Assembly (NCBI GenBank): GCA_016291135.1 | Contig: JAEFAE010000032.1 | Span: 1-33,377 of the forward strand | Length of the DNA: 33,377 nt | Source of the DNA: Bacteroidales bacterium | GTDB lineage: Bacteria > Bacteroidota > Bacteroidia > Bacteroidales > F082 | Direction of reading: 5' to 3' | Shown here: piece after piece, positions 18,138 to 30,300 of the stretch | Layout of the letters: the number at the start of each line of letters is the position of its first letter | Numbering within the stretch: position 1 is the stretch's first letter | Made by a program: the position numbers and the translations under genes | The notes under the pieces: generated by a model | The model's database searches: none | The model's input: the letters and a program-made list of their open reading frames with translations, nothing else | Told to the model about the DNA's origin: nothing

Positions 18138-21100
18138 TCAACGCACCGTCACCGGGCGGGCCGGAATCACATAGTAGATGTCGTTGTTGTACATGTCTTC
18201 GCACCGTACCGCCGGCAGCATGAAGGCCCCTTCGTAGGTGGCGTTCAGTTTCAGGGTGAAGGTCTTCTTGGACCTGCTGGAGAGATCGAAGAAGAAGTAG
18301 GCGCGGTCGTCACGGATATCCTGATGCTTGGCACCCAGGTTGGTCTCCTTGCCTTCCAGCCGCTCATTGACGATCTCCCAACCCGAAGCCAGGTAGTACG
18401 ACAGGGCCAGTTCCGTCACGAGGTAGTCGCTCGGGTTCTCCACCGTGATCTCCACAGTGAAGTCGGTGCCCATCGGGAGGTTGGCCGGATCGATCTTGGC
18501 ACCCGCCTTGTCGAAGTACTGCACCCCCATCTTGATGAAGTTGCCGGTCTCCGTCGTCTCGTATTCGGCAGCGGCCGTCTTGGTGTAGACCTTGGCCGTC
18601 AGCTTCTGGTCGCATTGGTTGGTGACCTCCACCTTGTTGGCGCCGATCTTGGGCGTGATGGCAAAGCCGGTGGAGCCGATGTTGGTGTTCAAGGTACGGG
18701 CTTCGCCATTCACCTTGACCGCCGCGGCGATGGGCTTGTTGGTGGCGCCCACCTTCTCGGCATACTTGCCCAACGCGAAGAGGGCGAATGCCGTGGATTG
18801 CGTGTCGAGCCAACGGTTGCTGTTGAGGATGGTGCAGAGGTCGTCGACATGGCCCTTGACCAGCTCGTCCTTGCCGCAGAGCATCTCGCTGTAGGCCAGG
18901 AAAGCCAAGTCGCGGGTGGTGGAGCCGAAGGAGGAGATGTAGTCCGACAGGGCGCCTTCGGTCTTGTTGGGCCAGAACTGCGGCACCATGTTCTTCTTGC
19001 CCACCTGAGCATAGGTGGCAGCCGTCAGCAACGAGGTCAAGGGATAGTTCATCTTGAGCTCCTTGAAACGGTTCAAGGCCGCCATCTCGGGCGCACCGCC
19101 CAAAGCCAGCACGAAGAGACGGTAGGCTTGGATGGTCTCGCCTTGCTTGTAGTCGGGGTTGTAACCCCAAACCTTGGCAAGGTCGGCCTGATGCTTCAGC
19201 ATGCCCTCATAGAGGTAGGCCGGCACGTCGAAGCCCTGGTTCTTGGCCTCCACCAGGAAGTGGAGCGCATAGAGCTCTGTCCAAGGATCGGTGTAGGTGC
19301 CTCCCACCCAGTTGGTCAGCGAGAAGTCGGCTTTCTGGTACGACTTCAGGCTGTTGATGCCTTCGGTGATGGCTTCGCGGGTCTTGTTCTGGTCGGCCTC
19401 GCTCTGATCCATGAAGTAGTTGAAGTAGAGCTGCGGGAAGGCGGCGGACACCACCTGTTCAAGGCAGCCATAGGGATAGGTGGTCAGGTAGTCGAGCCGG
19501 TTGTAGAAATCGACCGGGATCAACGAAGCCACGGTGAGGTTGCCCTCCTGGGTACCGCTCAGGCCTTGCAGGTCGAAGTCGATGGTCTGGGTGGCATTGG
19601 GCGCGATTTCCACCGTGTAGGTGTTGCGTTTTTCGGCGTACGGCATGCGGATGGGGATGACCGTGGTCGACAGGGCGTCGTATCCGCCACCGGACACCTT
19701 CACGTCCAAGGTGGCGTTGCCCAAGGTCTCAGGCACCCGCACCTTCAAGGCCAACAGGGCCTCGCCGTTGCCGTCGACGGTCACCGAGGTCGGAAGTGCC
19801 CCCACGGGTTCCAGGTTCTTGTTGTTGAACGTCACATTGAGGGCCTTGCCCTTCATGGTCGGCGACAACACCTGCACCTTGAGGTTCATCTCATCGCCCG
19901 GAGCGGTGACGCGCGGAGCGGCAGCATAGAGGGTGATCGGGTCGATGACCTTCATCGACTGGTCGGCAGCGCCGAAGGCCTTGCCCGCGCCCTTGGCGAC
20001 CACCATGAAACGAAGCGCACCGGAGCACTGCGGCACCTCGAACTCGTGCGTGTTGGTCTGTCCGGCCTTCAGCTCGAAAGGTCCGAGGGTGACGGCGTAG
20101 GCCTTGAAGCGTTTGTCGAGCGTGATCTCCTGGCTGACGAAGCCGTCGCCACCGATGGCATAAACGGTTCCCATCTCGCCCGAGAAGGCGTCGATGATGG
20201 CGTCGTAGTTGTCCCAGGTACGGACCTTCAGCGACTGCTTGGCGTTGAAGTAACGGAAGGGATCCGGCGTGGCATAGTTGGTCAGGCCGAGGATACCCTC
20301 GTCGACCACTGCCAAGGTATAGGTCATGGCCTTGGCATTCGCCTCCTTGACGGTCACCTGGATGTTTTTCTTGGTATTGGACGTCTCCGGCACGGAAAGC
20401 TCTGGCTTGAGCTGCAGCTGGGGATCCTCCACCCTGACGGGAACCACGCCGTACATGCGCACCGGCAGGTCGTTGCCCGCATCACGGGGCTGGAGCAGGG
20501 AGACATAGACATAGACGTTCGGGATCATCTCCTGGGTGGCTTTGATCTCCACCTTGCCCTCGGTGCCCATCTTGTCCATCACCATGGACTGGAGTACCCG
20601 ATCGTTGGCTTCGACAGTGACCAAGGCCCTGGCCTGCTCGCTGGACGGGAAGGTCACCACGATGTTCTCACCCACCTTGTACGTGTCCTGCGTGCTCGAC
20701 ATGGCCAGCTGGACAGGTGCATCGGAGCTGCCTGTGGCATGGATGGCCGCATAGTCCCAGTCGAACTTCATGACTTTGGCAAAGGTGTTGCCGCCTTGCT
20801 CGTCGGTAATGACCAAGAGGTACAGGCCCCATTTTTCGTTGGGGACGTTCAGCGTAAGCGACGTCTTTCCGTTATTGCAGGTCAGGGAGCCACGCTGTTC
20901 AGGGTTTTTATAGGTGCCTCTTACGTATTTCTGCAAGGAGTAGGCGTCTTCGCTCGACCACCACCAGTAACCATCGAGCTTATAGAACTGATAGTTAAGG
21001 GAGAGGGTGGACGAGGCGAGCTCGCCATTCTCTTTGACCACGGCAACGGGGAACTTCCAGTCGCGGTTGGTGAAATAGTACGAACCGTATTTCGACTCGG

Positions 21101-23309
21101 TTTGAGGCATCTCCACACCGACATAGCGCTCACAAGGAGACAGCAGGGCCTTGGACGACGCGATGCTGAAGTCGCCGCCCGGTTCAAAGACCTTGGTGGA
21201 GACCGTCGCCGACATCATCTGGTCGGCGGAGAGGCCCTTCAGGGGCTCGAAGCCGACCATGGCATTGCCCTGGCCGTCGAGCGGGCCGCTGAACAGGGCA
21301 TATTCTTCCGGATAGAAGTGCTCCGAGTCGTTGCCGAAGGTATAGGTCGGGAAGTTCTTGAAGGCCGTCTTGCCTTGCGACACCCTGACGTCGATCTCCG
21401 CCTTGAGGCCGGAAGCAATGAGGCCGTTGAGCCATTTGGCGTTCAGGCGGGACGTGCTGGGATGGGTGAGGCTGACGACCTCCGGGGTCTCGAACTTGAT
21501 CTCGAGACGGTTCGGTTTCACCGTCTCCACACGGAGGTTCTTCTCAACGACGCTGTTGCCGAACTTGAAGACCGCCTTCCACAGGCCGGTCTCGTCATTC
21601 GGGCTGGTCTGTACCGTATAGGTATAGATGCCGCCTACCGGGGCGTTGTTGGTTTGACGGGCATACATCCGGTTGGAGGCGTCGCGGACTTCCAGCACCA
21701 CAGGATAGTCGGCCGGAAGCTTGTTGCCAAGATCGGTCAGCATCAGGTTCAGCTGGAGCTCGTCGCCCGGGCGCCAGACCCCACGGTTGGAGTAGGCAAA
21801 GGCGGCCACGCCTTTCTCAATGGTCTCACCACCGACATCGAACTTGCTGTAAGACAGGGCATCCCCCTTGTTGGTCTTGATCAGCGACTGTCCACCCTTG
21901 CGGTCTTTGGCAACGATGAAGACAGGACGGTTGGCGCAACGCAAGGCAACATGGCCTTTGCTGTCGGTACGGCCCGACTGGACCGCCTGACGCTGGTAGT
22001 TGTAAGCCGTGACTTCCACTCCGGAAGCGGGCGTGGCATCGGAGATCTGGAACACATACACGTCCACATTCTCGTCATCGCCCATCTTGGCCGTCACGGC
22101 CAGGTCGGTAACAATGACATTCTTATAGGTATGCACCCAGTTGTAGTAGCAAAGCTGCAGGGGATCGTTCCAGTCGCCATCGTAATCGGAGCGCTTGAAC
22201 TCCCATCCCTCGCCATCCCAGTAGCGGGCCTCAAGTCGCTCGTCTTCCAAGGTAAGCAGTTTGGACGCCTCCGTGGCAAAGGCATAGTCGGCCGGACCGA
22301 AGTCCAGGATGAGTTGGAACATGTCGCCCGCCTTCGTCTCCACATAGTCGGAGAGCCGGATGGGGAACGTCTTCCACTGGGTTGGTGTCGGGTTGTCGAG
22401 GCTCAAGGTGACCTTCTTTTCCAAACGGCCCGACTTGCGCACCTCGCCGACTTCGTCGAGATCGTTGTCCTGATAGAAGGACAGGAGGTTGCCGTCGTAG
22501 ACGCGAACGATGCGGAGCACCACCGACTTCAGACAGATGGCGTCGAAATACACGGTGGCATCACCCACTTCGGGAACCAAGACCCCCTTCTCCGTCCATC
22601 GGACCTTCGGGAGCAGGTCGGTCAGGTCGAAAGTAAAGGTCTGTTGCCCATTGAAGGAATTGCCTTGGGCATCCTTGATGCCCGACCCAATCGTCATCTT
22701 GATGTTGTCCTTGGAGTCGCTCAGGCTGGACTTGTCGAAATAGAAAACGATCTTGTTGCCCACAATCTCCGAGCGGTAGCCCATCTGCGGGTTGAGGGTG
22801 ACAAAGCCGTCGATGTTCCGTTGTTGGAGCGGCTGGGTGAAATACAGGGTCGCCATGCTGTTCTCCTTGTCCACCTTGAGGTCAACGGCCTGGAACTTGT
22901 CTTTGGCCACCACCTTCAGGGTACGTTCGGCTTTCGATTTGGATTGCAACGGCTTGCCGTCGAGCACCAGGTCGATCTCCGTATCGCGTGTGCCCCGTTT
23001 CACCGGATCGAACTGGAAGCTGTACTTACGATCGCCCAGATAGATGGGCTTGACACCATACTGCTTCACGAAATCGGATTTGAAGATCTTGACAGCCTCC
23101 TCGCTCTCCACCGGCTTGGTGAAGAAGACCCGGACGTCGAATTGCACCTCGTCGGCCGTGTAGTCGGAGAACACATCGATCAGGCTGAAGTTCTGCACCT
23201 GCTGCTGGGTCGTCTTCTTTCCCCCTGATTGGCAGGAAAAGAGGCTGGTTAGGGCACAAAGCCCCATGACCACAAGCAGAAATCCATGGAATTTTTTCAT
23301 TTCTTTCAT
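18138..23309 (-). CDS. Alpha-2-macroglobulin lipoprotein with thioester
   Basis: A 1723-aa bacterial alpha-2-macroglobulin (YfhM/ECAM type). The signal peptide ends in the lipobox LFSC with C26, so it is lipidated and anchored facing the periplasm or surface. Repeated beta-sandwich MG domains fill the first two thirds, including GVAAFAYSNRGVWRPGDELQ near residue 500, typical of MG1-type domains in this family. The thioester motif GCLEQ is intact, with C1282, and lies in the expected alpha/alpha toroid domain. These proteins trap proteases by covalent linkage after bait cleavage. The downstream pbpC suggests protection of the envelope when the wall is breached. Length is close to the E. coli protein (about 1650 aa). 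Confidence 0.95.
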   Translation of the reverse strand: MKEMKKFHGFLLVVMGLCALTSLFSCQSGGKKTTQQQVQNFSLIDVFSDYTADEVQFDVRVFFTKPVESEEAVKIFKSDFVKQYGVKPIYLGDRKYSFQFDPVKRGTRDTEIDLVLDGKPLQSKSKAERTLKVVAKDKFQAVDLKVDKENSMATLYFTQPLQQRNIDGFVTLNPQMGYRSEIVGNKIVFYFDKSSLSDSKDNIKMTIGSGIKDAQGNSFNGQQTFTFDLTDLLPKVRWTEKGVLVPEVGDATVYFDAICLKSVVLRIVRVYDGNLLSFYQDNDLDEVGEVRKSGRLEKKVTLSLDNPTPTQWKTFPIRLSDYVETKAGDMFQLILDFGPADYAFATEASKLLTLEDERLEARYWDGEGWEFKRSDYDGDWNDPLQLCYYNWVHTYKNVIVTDLAVTAKMGDDENVDVYVFQISDATPASGVEVTAYNYQRQAVQSGRTDSKGHVALRCANRPVFIVAKDRKGGQSLIKTNKGDALSYSKFDVGGETIEKGVAAFAYSNRGVWRPGDELQLNLMLTDLGNKLPADYPVVLEVRDASNRMYARQTNNAPVGGIYTYTVQTSPNDETGLWKAVFKFGNSVVEKNLRVETVKPNRLEIKFETPEVVSLTHPSTSRLNAKWLNGLIASGLKAEIDVRVSQGKTAFKNFPTYTFGNDSEHFYPEEYALFSGPLDGQGNAMVGFEPLKGLSADQMMSATVSTKVFEPGGDFSIASSKALLSPCERYVGVEMPQTESKYGSYYFTNRDWKFPVAVVKENGELASSTLSLNYQFYKLDGYWWWSSEDAYSLQKYVRGTYKNPEQRGSLTCNNGKTSLTLNVPNEKWGLYLLVITDEQGGNTFAKVMKFDWDYAAIHATGSSDAPVQLAMSSTQDTYKVGENIVVTFPSSEQARALVTVEANDRVLQSMVMDKMGTEGKVEIKATQEMIPNVYVYVSLLQPRDAGNDLPVRMYGVVPVRVEDPQLQLKPELSVPETSNTKKNIQVTVKEANAKAMTYTLAVVDEGILGLTNYATPDPFRYFNAKQSLKVRTWDNYDAIIDAFSGEMGTVYAIGGDGFVSQEITLDKRFKAYAVTLGPFELKAGQTNTHEFEVPQCSGALRFMVVAKGAGKAFGAADQSMKVIDPITLYAAAPRVTAPGDEMNLKVQVLSPTMKGKALNVTFNNKNLEPVGALPTSVTVDGNGEALLALKVRVPETLGNATLDVKVSGGGYDALSTTVIPIRMPYAEKRNTYTVEIAPNATQTIDFDLQGLSGTQEGNLTVASLIPVDFYNRLDYLTTYPYGCLEQVVSAAFPQLYFNYFMDQSEADQNKTREAITEGINSLKSYQKADFSLTNWVGGTYTDPWTELYALHFLVEAKNQGFDVPAYLYEGMLKHQADLAKVWGYNPDYKQGETIQAYRLFVLALGGAPEMAALNRFKELKMNYPLTSLLTAATYAQVGKKNMVPQFWPNKTEGALSDYISSFGSTTRDLAFLAYSEMLCGKDELVKGHVDDLCTILNSNRWLDTQSTAFALFALGKYAEKVGATNKPIAAAVKVNGEARTLNTNIGSTGFAITPKIGANKVEVTNQCDQKLTAKVYTKTAAAEYETTETGNFIKMGVQYFDKAGAKIDPANLPMGTDFTVEITVENPSDYLVTELALSYYLASGWEIVNERLEGKETNLGAKHQDIRDDRAYFFFDLSSRSKKTFTLKLNATYEGAFMLPAVRCEDMYNNDIYYVIPARPVTVR

Positions 23310-23373
23310 CTTGCTTTTTTTATTGATATTGTTAATAAATAATTAATGATTCGGGTAAAAGCCTATTTGGTTA

Positions 23374-23405
23374 CAAATATCCCCAAAAAATCATTTAATA
23401 GCAAA
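23374..23405 (-). promoter_or_regulatory. Promoter of the alpha-2-macroglobulin/pbpC operon
   Basis: On the minus strand, TTTG (23405-23402) is followed after 20 bases by GATATTTG (23381-23374), one mismatch from TAnnTTTG. It lies between the gyrB terminator and the alpha-2-macroglobulin start, leaving a leader of roughly 60 bases. Confidence 0.65.
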
Positions 23406-23414
23406 TAAAAAGCC

Positions 23415-23454
23415 AAAAAAAAAGATGCGACGTGAAAATCGCATCTTTTTTTTT
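23415..23454. terminator. Bidirectional intrinsic terminator downstream of gyrB
   Basis: Nine A (23415-23423) and GATGCGA (23424-23430) are the exact mirror of TCGCATC (23439-23445) and nine T (23446-23454), around an 8-base loop. It works in either direction; on the minus strand it ends gyrB before the alpha-2-macroglobulin promoter. Confidence 0.93.
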
Positions 23455-23469
23455 CGCAACCCGCTTTCC

Positions 23470-25446
<1,977 letters not shown>

Positions 25447-25479
25447 TTATATAAAATAGACTCGCTTTTTTTGAAGGAG

Positions 25480-25487
25480 CAAAGATA
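25480..25487 (-). promoter_or_regulatory. -7 element upstream of gyrB
   Basis: On the minus strand, 25487-25480 reads TATCTTTG, an exact TAnnTTTG match. A TTG at 25512-25510 is 22 bases upstream. The box is 42 bases before the gyrB ATG. Confidence 0.6.
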
Positions 25488-25536
25488 AACAATTTTCCCG
25501 AAGGAAGCGCAAAAAAGTTGAAAAAAATGTTTTTTG

Positions 25537-25577
25537 CCGAAAATGGCTTAAATCGCACAAAAATGGGCAATTTTCGG
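25537..25577 (-). terminator. Possible terminator after the beta-barrel gene
   Basis: CCGAAAAT (25577-25570 on the minus strand) pairs with ATTTTCGG (25544-25537) around a 25-base loop, followed on the minus strand by a mostly A/T tract containing seven consecutive T. It is 9 bases after the stop. The long loop makes it weaker than the other terminators in the window. Confidence 0.45.
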
Positions 25578-25585
25578 ATTCGAAA

Positions 25586-27310
25586 TCAAAAACGCATTTT
25601 TACGCCAGCAAAAAACTCGATCCCCGTCACCGGGTAGTTTACAAACAAATGGTACTTTTGATGGAGCAGGTTGTCCACCTTGGCAAAAACCGTCCATTCG
25701 TCCTTCACCCGATAGTCGGCGCCCAGGCTGAGATCCATCATCGGCTTCATCGGAATGCTGGGCACGGCCAGATAGGGCGATTCCATGCGTCCAAAACGGC
25801 CACCCTGGTACAGGAAGGCGGAGTGCAACGACAGGGCCTCGTTAAGGTCGTAGTTCAGCTTCAGGCTCCCTTCCAAGGTCGGACGGTACAAGGGATGGTC
25901 CAGCAAGGTGGTGGTGTAGTTGTTGTAGGCCAGGCCCGCATCAACGGTGAACTTGTCGAAAGCCAGCCAGCGCATGTTGGCCAGGACGCTCACCACCTTG
26001 GTCTCGTCGTAGCAAAGCACGAAGAGGTTGTCCGCGAACTGGTCCTCGATGGCCCTACCCTGCCCCAGGTAGAAAGCGTCATTCGCCGTATGGCGATAGC
26101 GGACCCCCAGGTGGAGGTCCATCGTATTCATGATGTTGGTGCGCACGCCCCCTTCAAAGCCCAACTTGACATTGGCCAAAGCCAGCGTCAGGCCGTTCCC
26201 CACAAAGGGGTTCTCGCCCACGATCTCGCTGTAGGTAAGCATCTTTCGGCCTCCGTTCAGGCCGGCATAGAACTCCACCTTCTTGTCCAGCACGAAGAGG
26301 CTGCCCCGCAGGTCGGGCCGAAGCATCACTCGGGAGCTGCTGTCGGGCGTGGCACCCGTAGCGTCGAGATGGAAGCCCAGGTGCAGCCGATAGTATTCGT
26401 CTTTCATCTCAAAGTAGGGCTTGAATGCGACCAAGGCCGTCTTTTGGCTTACCACCGTCGCCGGTTCCATGAACAGGGCGGCAGGATCCGACTGGTAGGC
26501 GTCGAACTGGAAGGCGAGGTCGGCCCCCAGCTGCTGGGGATGGCTCTTGTCGCCCCACCAGTTGTTGGTGTATGCCAAACCATAACGCAGGTCGGCAAAG
26601 TGCTCCGACGAAGCGAAGGCGGAAAACAGGTAATGGTAATCGAAGGTGGCCCGATGGCTCAACTCCCGTATGCGGGTGGTAGCGGGGCTGATGGCGACAT
26701 GCGTGCCAATGGTGTTGTAGGCCTGCCGCGGCGTCAGCAGCCCGAACACGTCCTCATCGCCCGTCCATTCGGAAGGCCGAAGACCGTAATAATGGACCAC
26801 GTCATTCTTATAATAGACCTGCCCGTTGACCTGCAAGTCCTTGAAACGGGCACTGCTCAAGCCAAGGCTGAACGCATTGTTCATCATCCCCGAAAAGGCA
26901 TGGTCCTTGATGCCGAGCCAGGTGGAATAATGCTGCACCCCGACACCCAACCCCAAGGTCTTGGTCAGCATGGAGTTGTGCTTGTAGAGGAACACCGGCG
27001 ACAAACGGGTACCGATGCCCGCCAAGAGGAAGTTCTTGGTCTGCTCCATCCCGCGACCCTTGGTGTTCAAGGGCTGGGCGCTAATCTTGTCCAACTGGAT
27101 GGGGAAACGGTGCTGGATCTCCATGATGTGCGTCTCGGCATCCGGCATCTCGAAGGTAGGCTGCGGCGCCTCGGGCTGGAGGAGGATCTTGTCCACCTTG
27201 TTGACCTTGGGCCGATAGGAGCCCTCGATGGTGACCTCTTCGTTATGTTGCGCAAACAGGGCCATCCCTGATAGCAGTGCAACAGTAAGCAAAACGGGTT
27301 TTATTGACAT
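25586..27310 (-). CDS. Outer-membrane beta-barrel protein, TonB-receptor-like
   Basis: I start at the ATG at 27310 (574 aa), which gives a proper signal peptide (MSIKPVLLTVALLSGMALFAQ); the frame is open further upstream. After the signal come about 70 residues with the segment EVTIEGSYRPKVNKVDKI and a proline-rich stretch. The rest alternates polar and hydrophobic residues with many aromatic girdle residues, and the protein ends in F (GVKMRF), as outer-membrane barrels do. It resembles the barrel part of TonB-dependent receptors, but I see no full plug domain, and 574 aa is short for one. It follows the TPR gene by 31 bases, so the two probably form an operon and may act together. Substrate unknown. 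Confidence 0.8.
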   Translation of the reverse strand: MSIKPVLLTVALLSGMALFAQHNEEVTIEGSYRPKVNKVDKILLQPEAPQPTFEMPDAETHIMEIQHRFPIQLDKISAQPLNTKGRGMEQTKNFLLAGIGTRLSPVFLYKHNSMLTKTLGLGVGVQHYSTWLGIKDHAFSGMMNNAFSLGLSSARFKDLQVNGQVYYKNDVVHYYGLRPSEWTGDEDVFGLLTPRQAYNTIGTHVAISPATTRIRELSHRATFDYHYLFSAFASSEHFADLRYGLAYTNNWWGDKSHPQQLGADLAFQFDAYQSDPAALFMEPATVVSQKTALVAFKPYFEMKDEYYRLHLGFHLDATGATPDSSSRVMLRPDLRGSLFVLDKKVEFYAGLNGGRKMLTYSEIVGENPFVGNGLTLALANVKLGFEGGVRTNIMNTMDLHLGVRYRHTANDAFYLGQGRAIEDQFADNLFVLCYDETKVVSVLANMRWLAFDKFTVDAGLAYNNYTTTLLDHPLYRPTLEGSLKLNYDLNEALSLHSAFLYQGGRFGRMESPYLAVPSIPMKPMMDLSLGADYRVKDEWTVFAKVDNLLHQKYHLFVNYPVTGIEFFAGVKMRF

Positions 27311-27341
27311 GGCTTGTTGTTGTTTTCGGCGTTCAAAAAAA

Positions 27342-30300
27342 TTATTCCCTGATATGATCCAGCCGGTGCTGTGCCTCGGCACGAAGCGCCTCGATCGAGC
27401 AGTTGTCGATCACGCTGCGCAAGGTCTCCTTGGCCTGGAAGGCATTGTCCTTGGCGACATAGACGTCCGCCAGCAGGATAAACGACTTAGCGACCCAATA
27501 CTCGTGGTTGGCGAAGCGGTCGGAAATGCTGAAGACCTTGTTCTCCGCCTCGTCGAGCTCGTTCATCCGGAAGGAAGCGGCCGCGGAGTAATAGGCGCTC
27601 TCGGCGCCGAAGACGGAGCGGTCGGCCTTGGAGCTCTTGTCGAGCCACTGGATGGCCGTCGGGTAGTTTTCTTTCATGAAGTAGGACTTGCCCACGATAT
27701 GGTTGATCTGGTTGGTCTGCTCCTCCGTCAGGTCTTTGGATTGCGACAGGCTCTCCCCCATCTCAATGGCTTTGTCGAAGTTGTCCCTGAAGAAGTGGCT
27801 CTTCATGCTCCCCTCGAGTGCCTCCAGCCGTTTGAGCGGCTCTTCGGTGATGTTGGCCAGTCGGCCATAGTACTCACCCGCCTTGCCATAGTCGCCCCGG
27901 TCGTATTCGATGCGGGCCAGCTTCAACAAGGCATTGTCGGTATAGTCGTTGTCGGCTTGGTTCACGATGGCCCTGAGATGCGTGACGACCTCTTCCTCGG
28001 TCCCCACCTTCTCGGCACATTCGGCGGCATAGTGATGGGCCTTCAACACGTAGGCACCGCGCTCAAAGTGGTTGAAGTAGTATTTCAAGGCTTTCTCGGC
28101 CTCCTCGTAGCGCCCGTCGAGGAAGAAGTTCTCCGCATTGGCAAAGGCCAGGGAATCCTGTTGGGTGATCTGGATCTGTCCCGACCCTGAGCTTTGCACG
28201 TAGCTGAAGTAAGAATTGAGGTCGTTCTGCTCCATGTAGATGTTCCGGATGATGGAGAGGGCCTCGCGCGACTCGTCGGTGTTGGGATAGTTCTGCACCA
28301 AGGTCTTCAGGTTGGTCAAGGCTTGATCGTACTGGTTGTTGTTGTAATAGACCATGCCCACCTTCATGAGGGCCTGGCGGGTCAACGAGGAGCGGGGACG
28401 TTCCTTGATCAGCCGATTGAAGGCGGCGATGGCGGAACGTTTGTCGCCATAGACCAAATGGGTGTTGCCGATCTCGAACAAGGCCTTGTCGTAGTAGTTG
28501 GTACTCGGATAGGCTCGGATCAAGTCGTCGAGCAAGGCGATCTTGCGGTTGCTGTTGCCCTTGGCGCCATAGCAGAGTCCTTGCTGATAGAGCGCGTAGT
28601 CGGCATTCATCTTCCCCACCCGGGTAGCCAGGTCGTAGTAGTTGATGGCCAGGTCGTAGTCCCGGTCCACAAAGAAACAGTCGCCCAGTCGGATATAGGC
28701 GTCGCTCTTGAGGTCGGCCCGTTGGTCATCGCAATGCTGGATGAAGTTCCTGAAGTCCTTGACGGCCTCCTCGTAGTCGGGTTTCTGGTAGTTGATGTAA
28801 CCCAAGCTGTAGTCGGCCATCGGCAACAGGTCGCGGGCCGTGGAGGCAGGGTACCGCTGCATCTGCTTGAAATAACGCTCTGCCGTGGCGAGATCGTTGG
28901 CGGCATACGCCGACTCGGCAAGCCAGAAACAGGCTTCCGCCTTCTTGGTGCCCGACTGCTTCCCGTTCAGGATTTTGGAGAAGTACGGCTGGGCACGGTC
29001 GTATTGCCTGTTCTGGTAGCACTCCACGCCGGCGATGTAAAGCAGCTCGTCGTACACCGTCCGTAGTTCGGGGCTCTTTTTCCGCATCTTTTCCAACCGG
29101 TTGAGGGCCTCGGCGTTGTTTTTGGCGTTCAACAGCAGATAGATGGAGAGCTCCTCGGCCTCCTCGCGCCGCTTCGACTTGGGATTGTCCGCCAGGAACT
29201 GGTCGAGCTGGGCAACCGCTTCGTTGAAGGGATCGGTGCCGGGAATCAAGCTAAGATGGGCATAGTTGAACAAGGCATCCTCGCTGATGTTCTTGTCGAA
29301 TCCGGCGGCGTAGGCGGAATAGAAGGCATTGCGGGCGTATTTGGGCTGGTCGGTGTCGGCATAACACGAAGCCAGGTAGTAAGAGGCATACTGCCCCGTG
29401 GTGTCCTGGTCGCTGGCGGCTTTCTGCAGGTCGGTGATGGCCCCTTTGAGGTTGCCCGTCTTCATCTTGCACGTACCCATCTGGTAGTAGGCCTCCCGGG
29501 TGATGGCCTTTCCGATGCTGTTTCGGCTGAAGATATCGTAGTACTCGAGCGCCTTGGCATAGTCTTTCTGCTGGAAATAGGCGTCGGCCACGATCATGGC
29601 CATCTCGCCCTTGCGCTTGGCATCGGCCTGCCGTACCGCCTCGGGGCCGTCCTCGATCACTGCGGCATAGTTCCCGTTGCGGTAGTTGATCTGCATCAGG
29701 TAGGCCTGCACCGATTTGGCATAGGCGGGATTCGACCGCAACGCCTCGAAATAGCGCAGGGCCTCCTGGTCCTTCCCGTTCAGGTACTGGATGTGGGCAT
29801 AATAGTACTTGGCCTCATCCTGGTACTTGCCTTCGTTGAGCGCCGTCACCTGAAAGAGCGGGAGGGCCTTGTCCAGTTCATTCAGCTGGAAATAGGCATA
29901 CGCCATGTTGAACTGCATCTGCTGGGCTTCCGACTGGGTGAGCGAAGCGGCTGGGGTCTGTTGATAGATGGCCAAGGCGTCGGCATACTTCTTTTTGTTG
30001 AAGAGCATGTTGGCATAAAGGAAGTTGGCATGACGTGCCCAGGTGCTCCCGGGATGGTCGTTGACAAAGGCCTGGATCTTGGCTTCGGCATCCCGCTGAC
30101 CGGCATAGAGGGCGCTGACGGCAATGTAATACTGCGCATCGACCGCCTGCTGGAGCTTTTTGTCCTCCACCCCGTCCAAATAACGGGAAAAGGCCTCCAA
30201 CGCGGCCCCGTATTCCTCGTGGCGGAAAAGCATCATCCCTTGTTCGTAAAGGGCTTCCGGTTCATATAAAGGCAATTGCTTCTGTGCTGACAATGAATTG

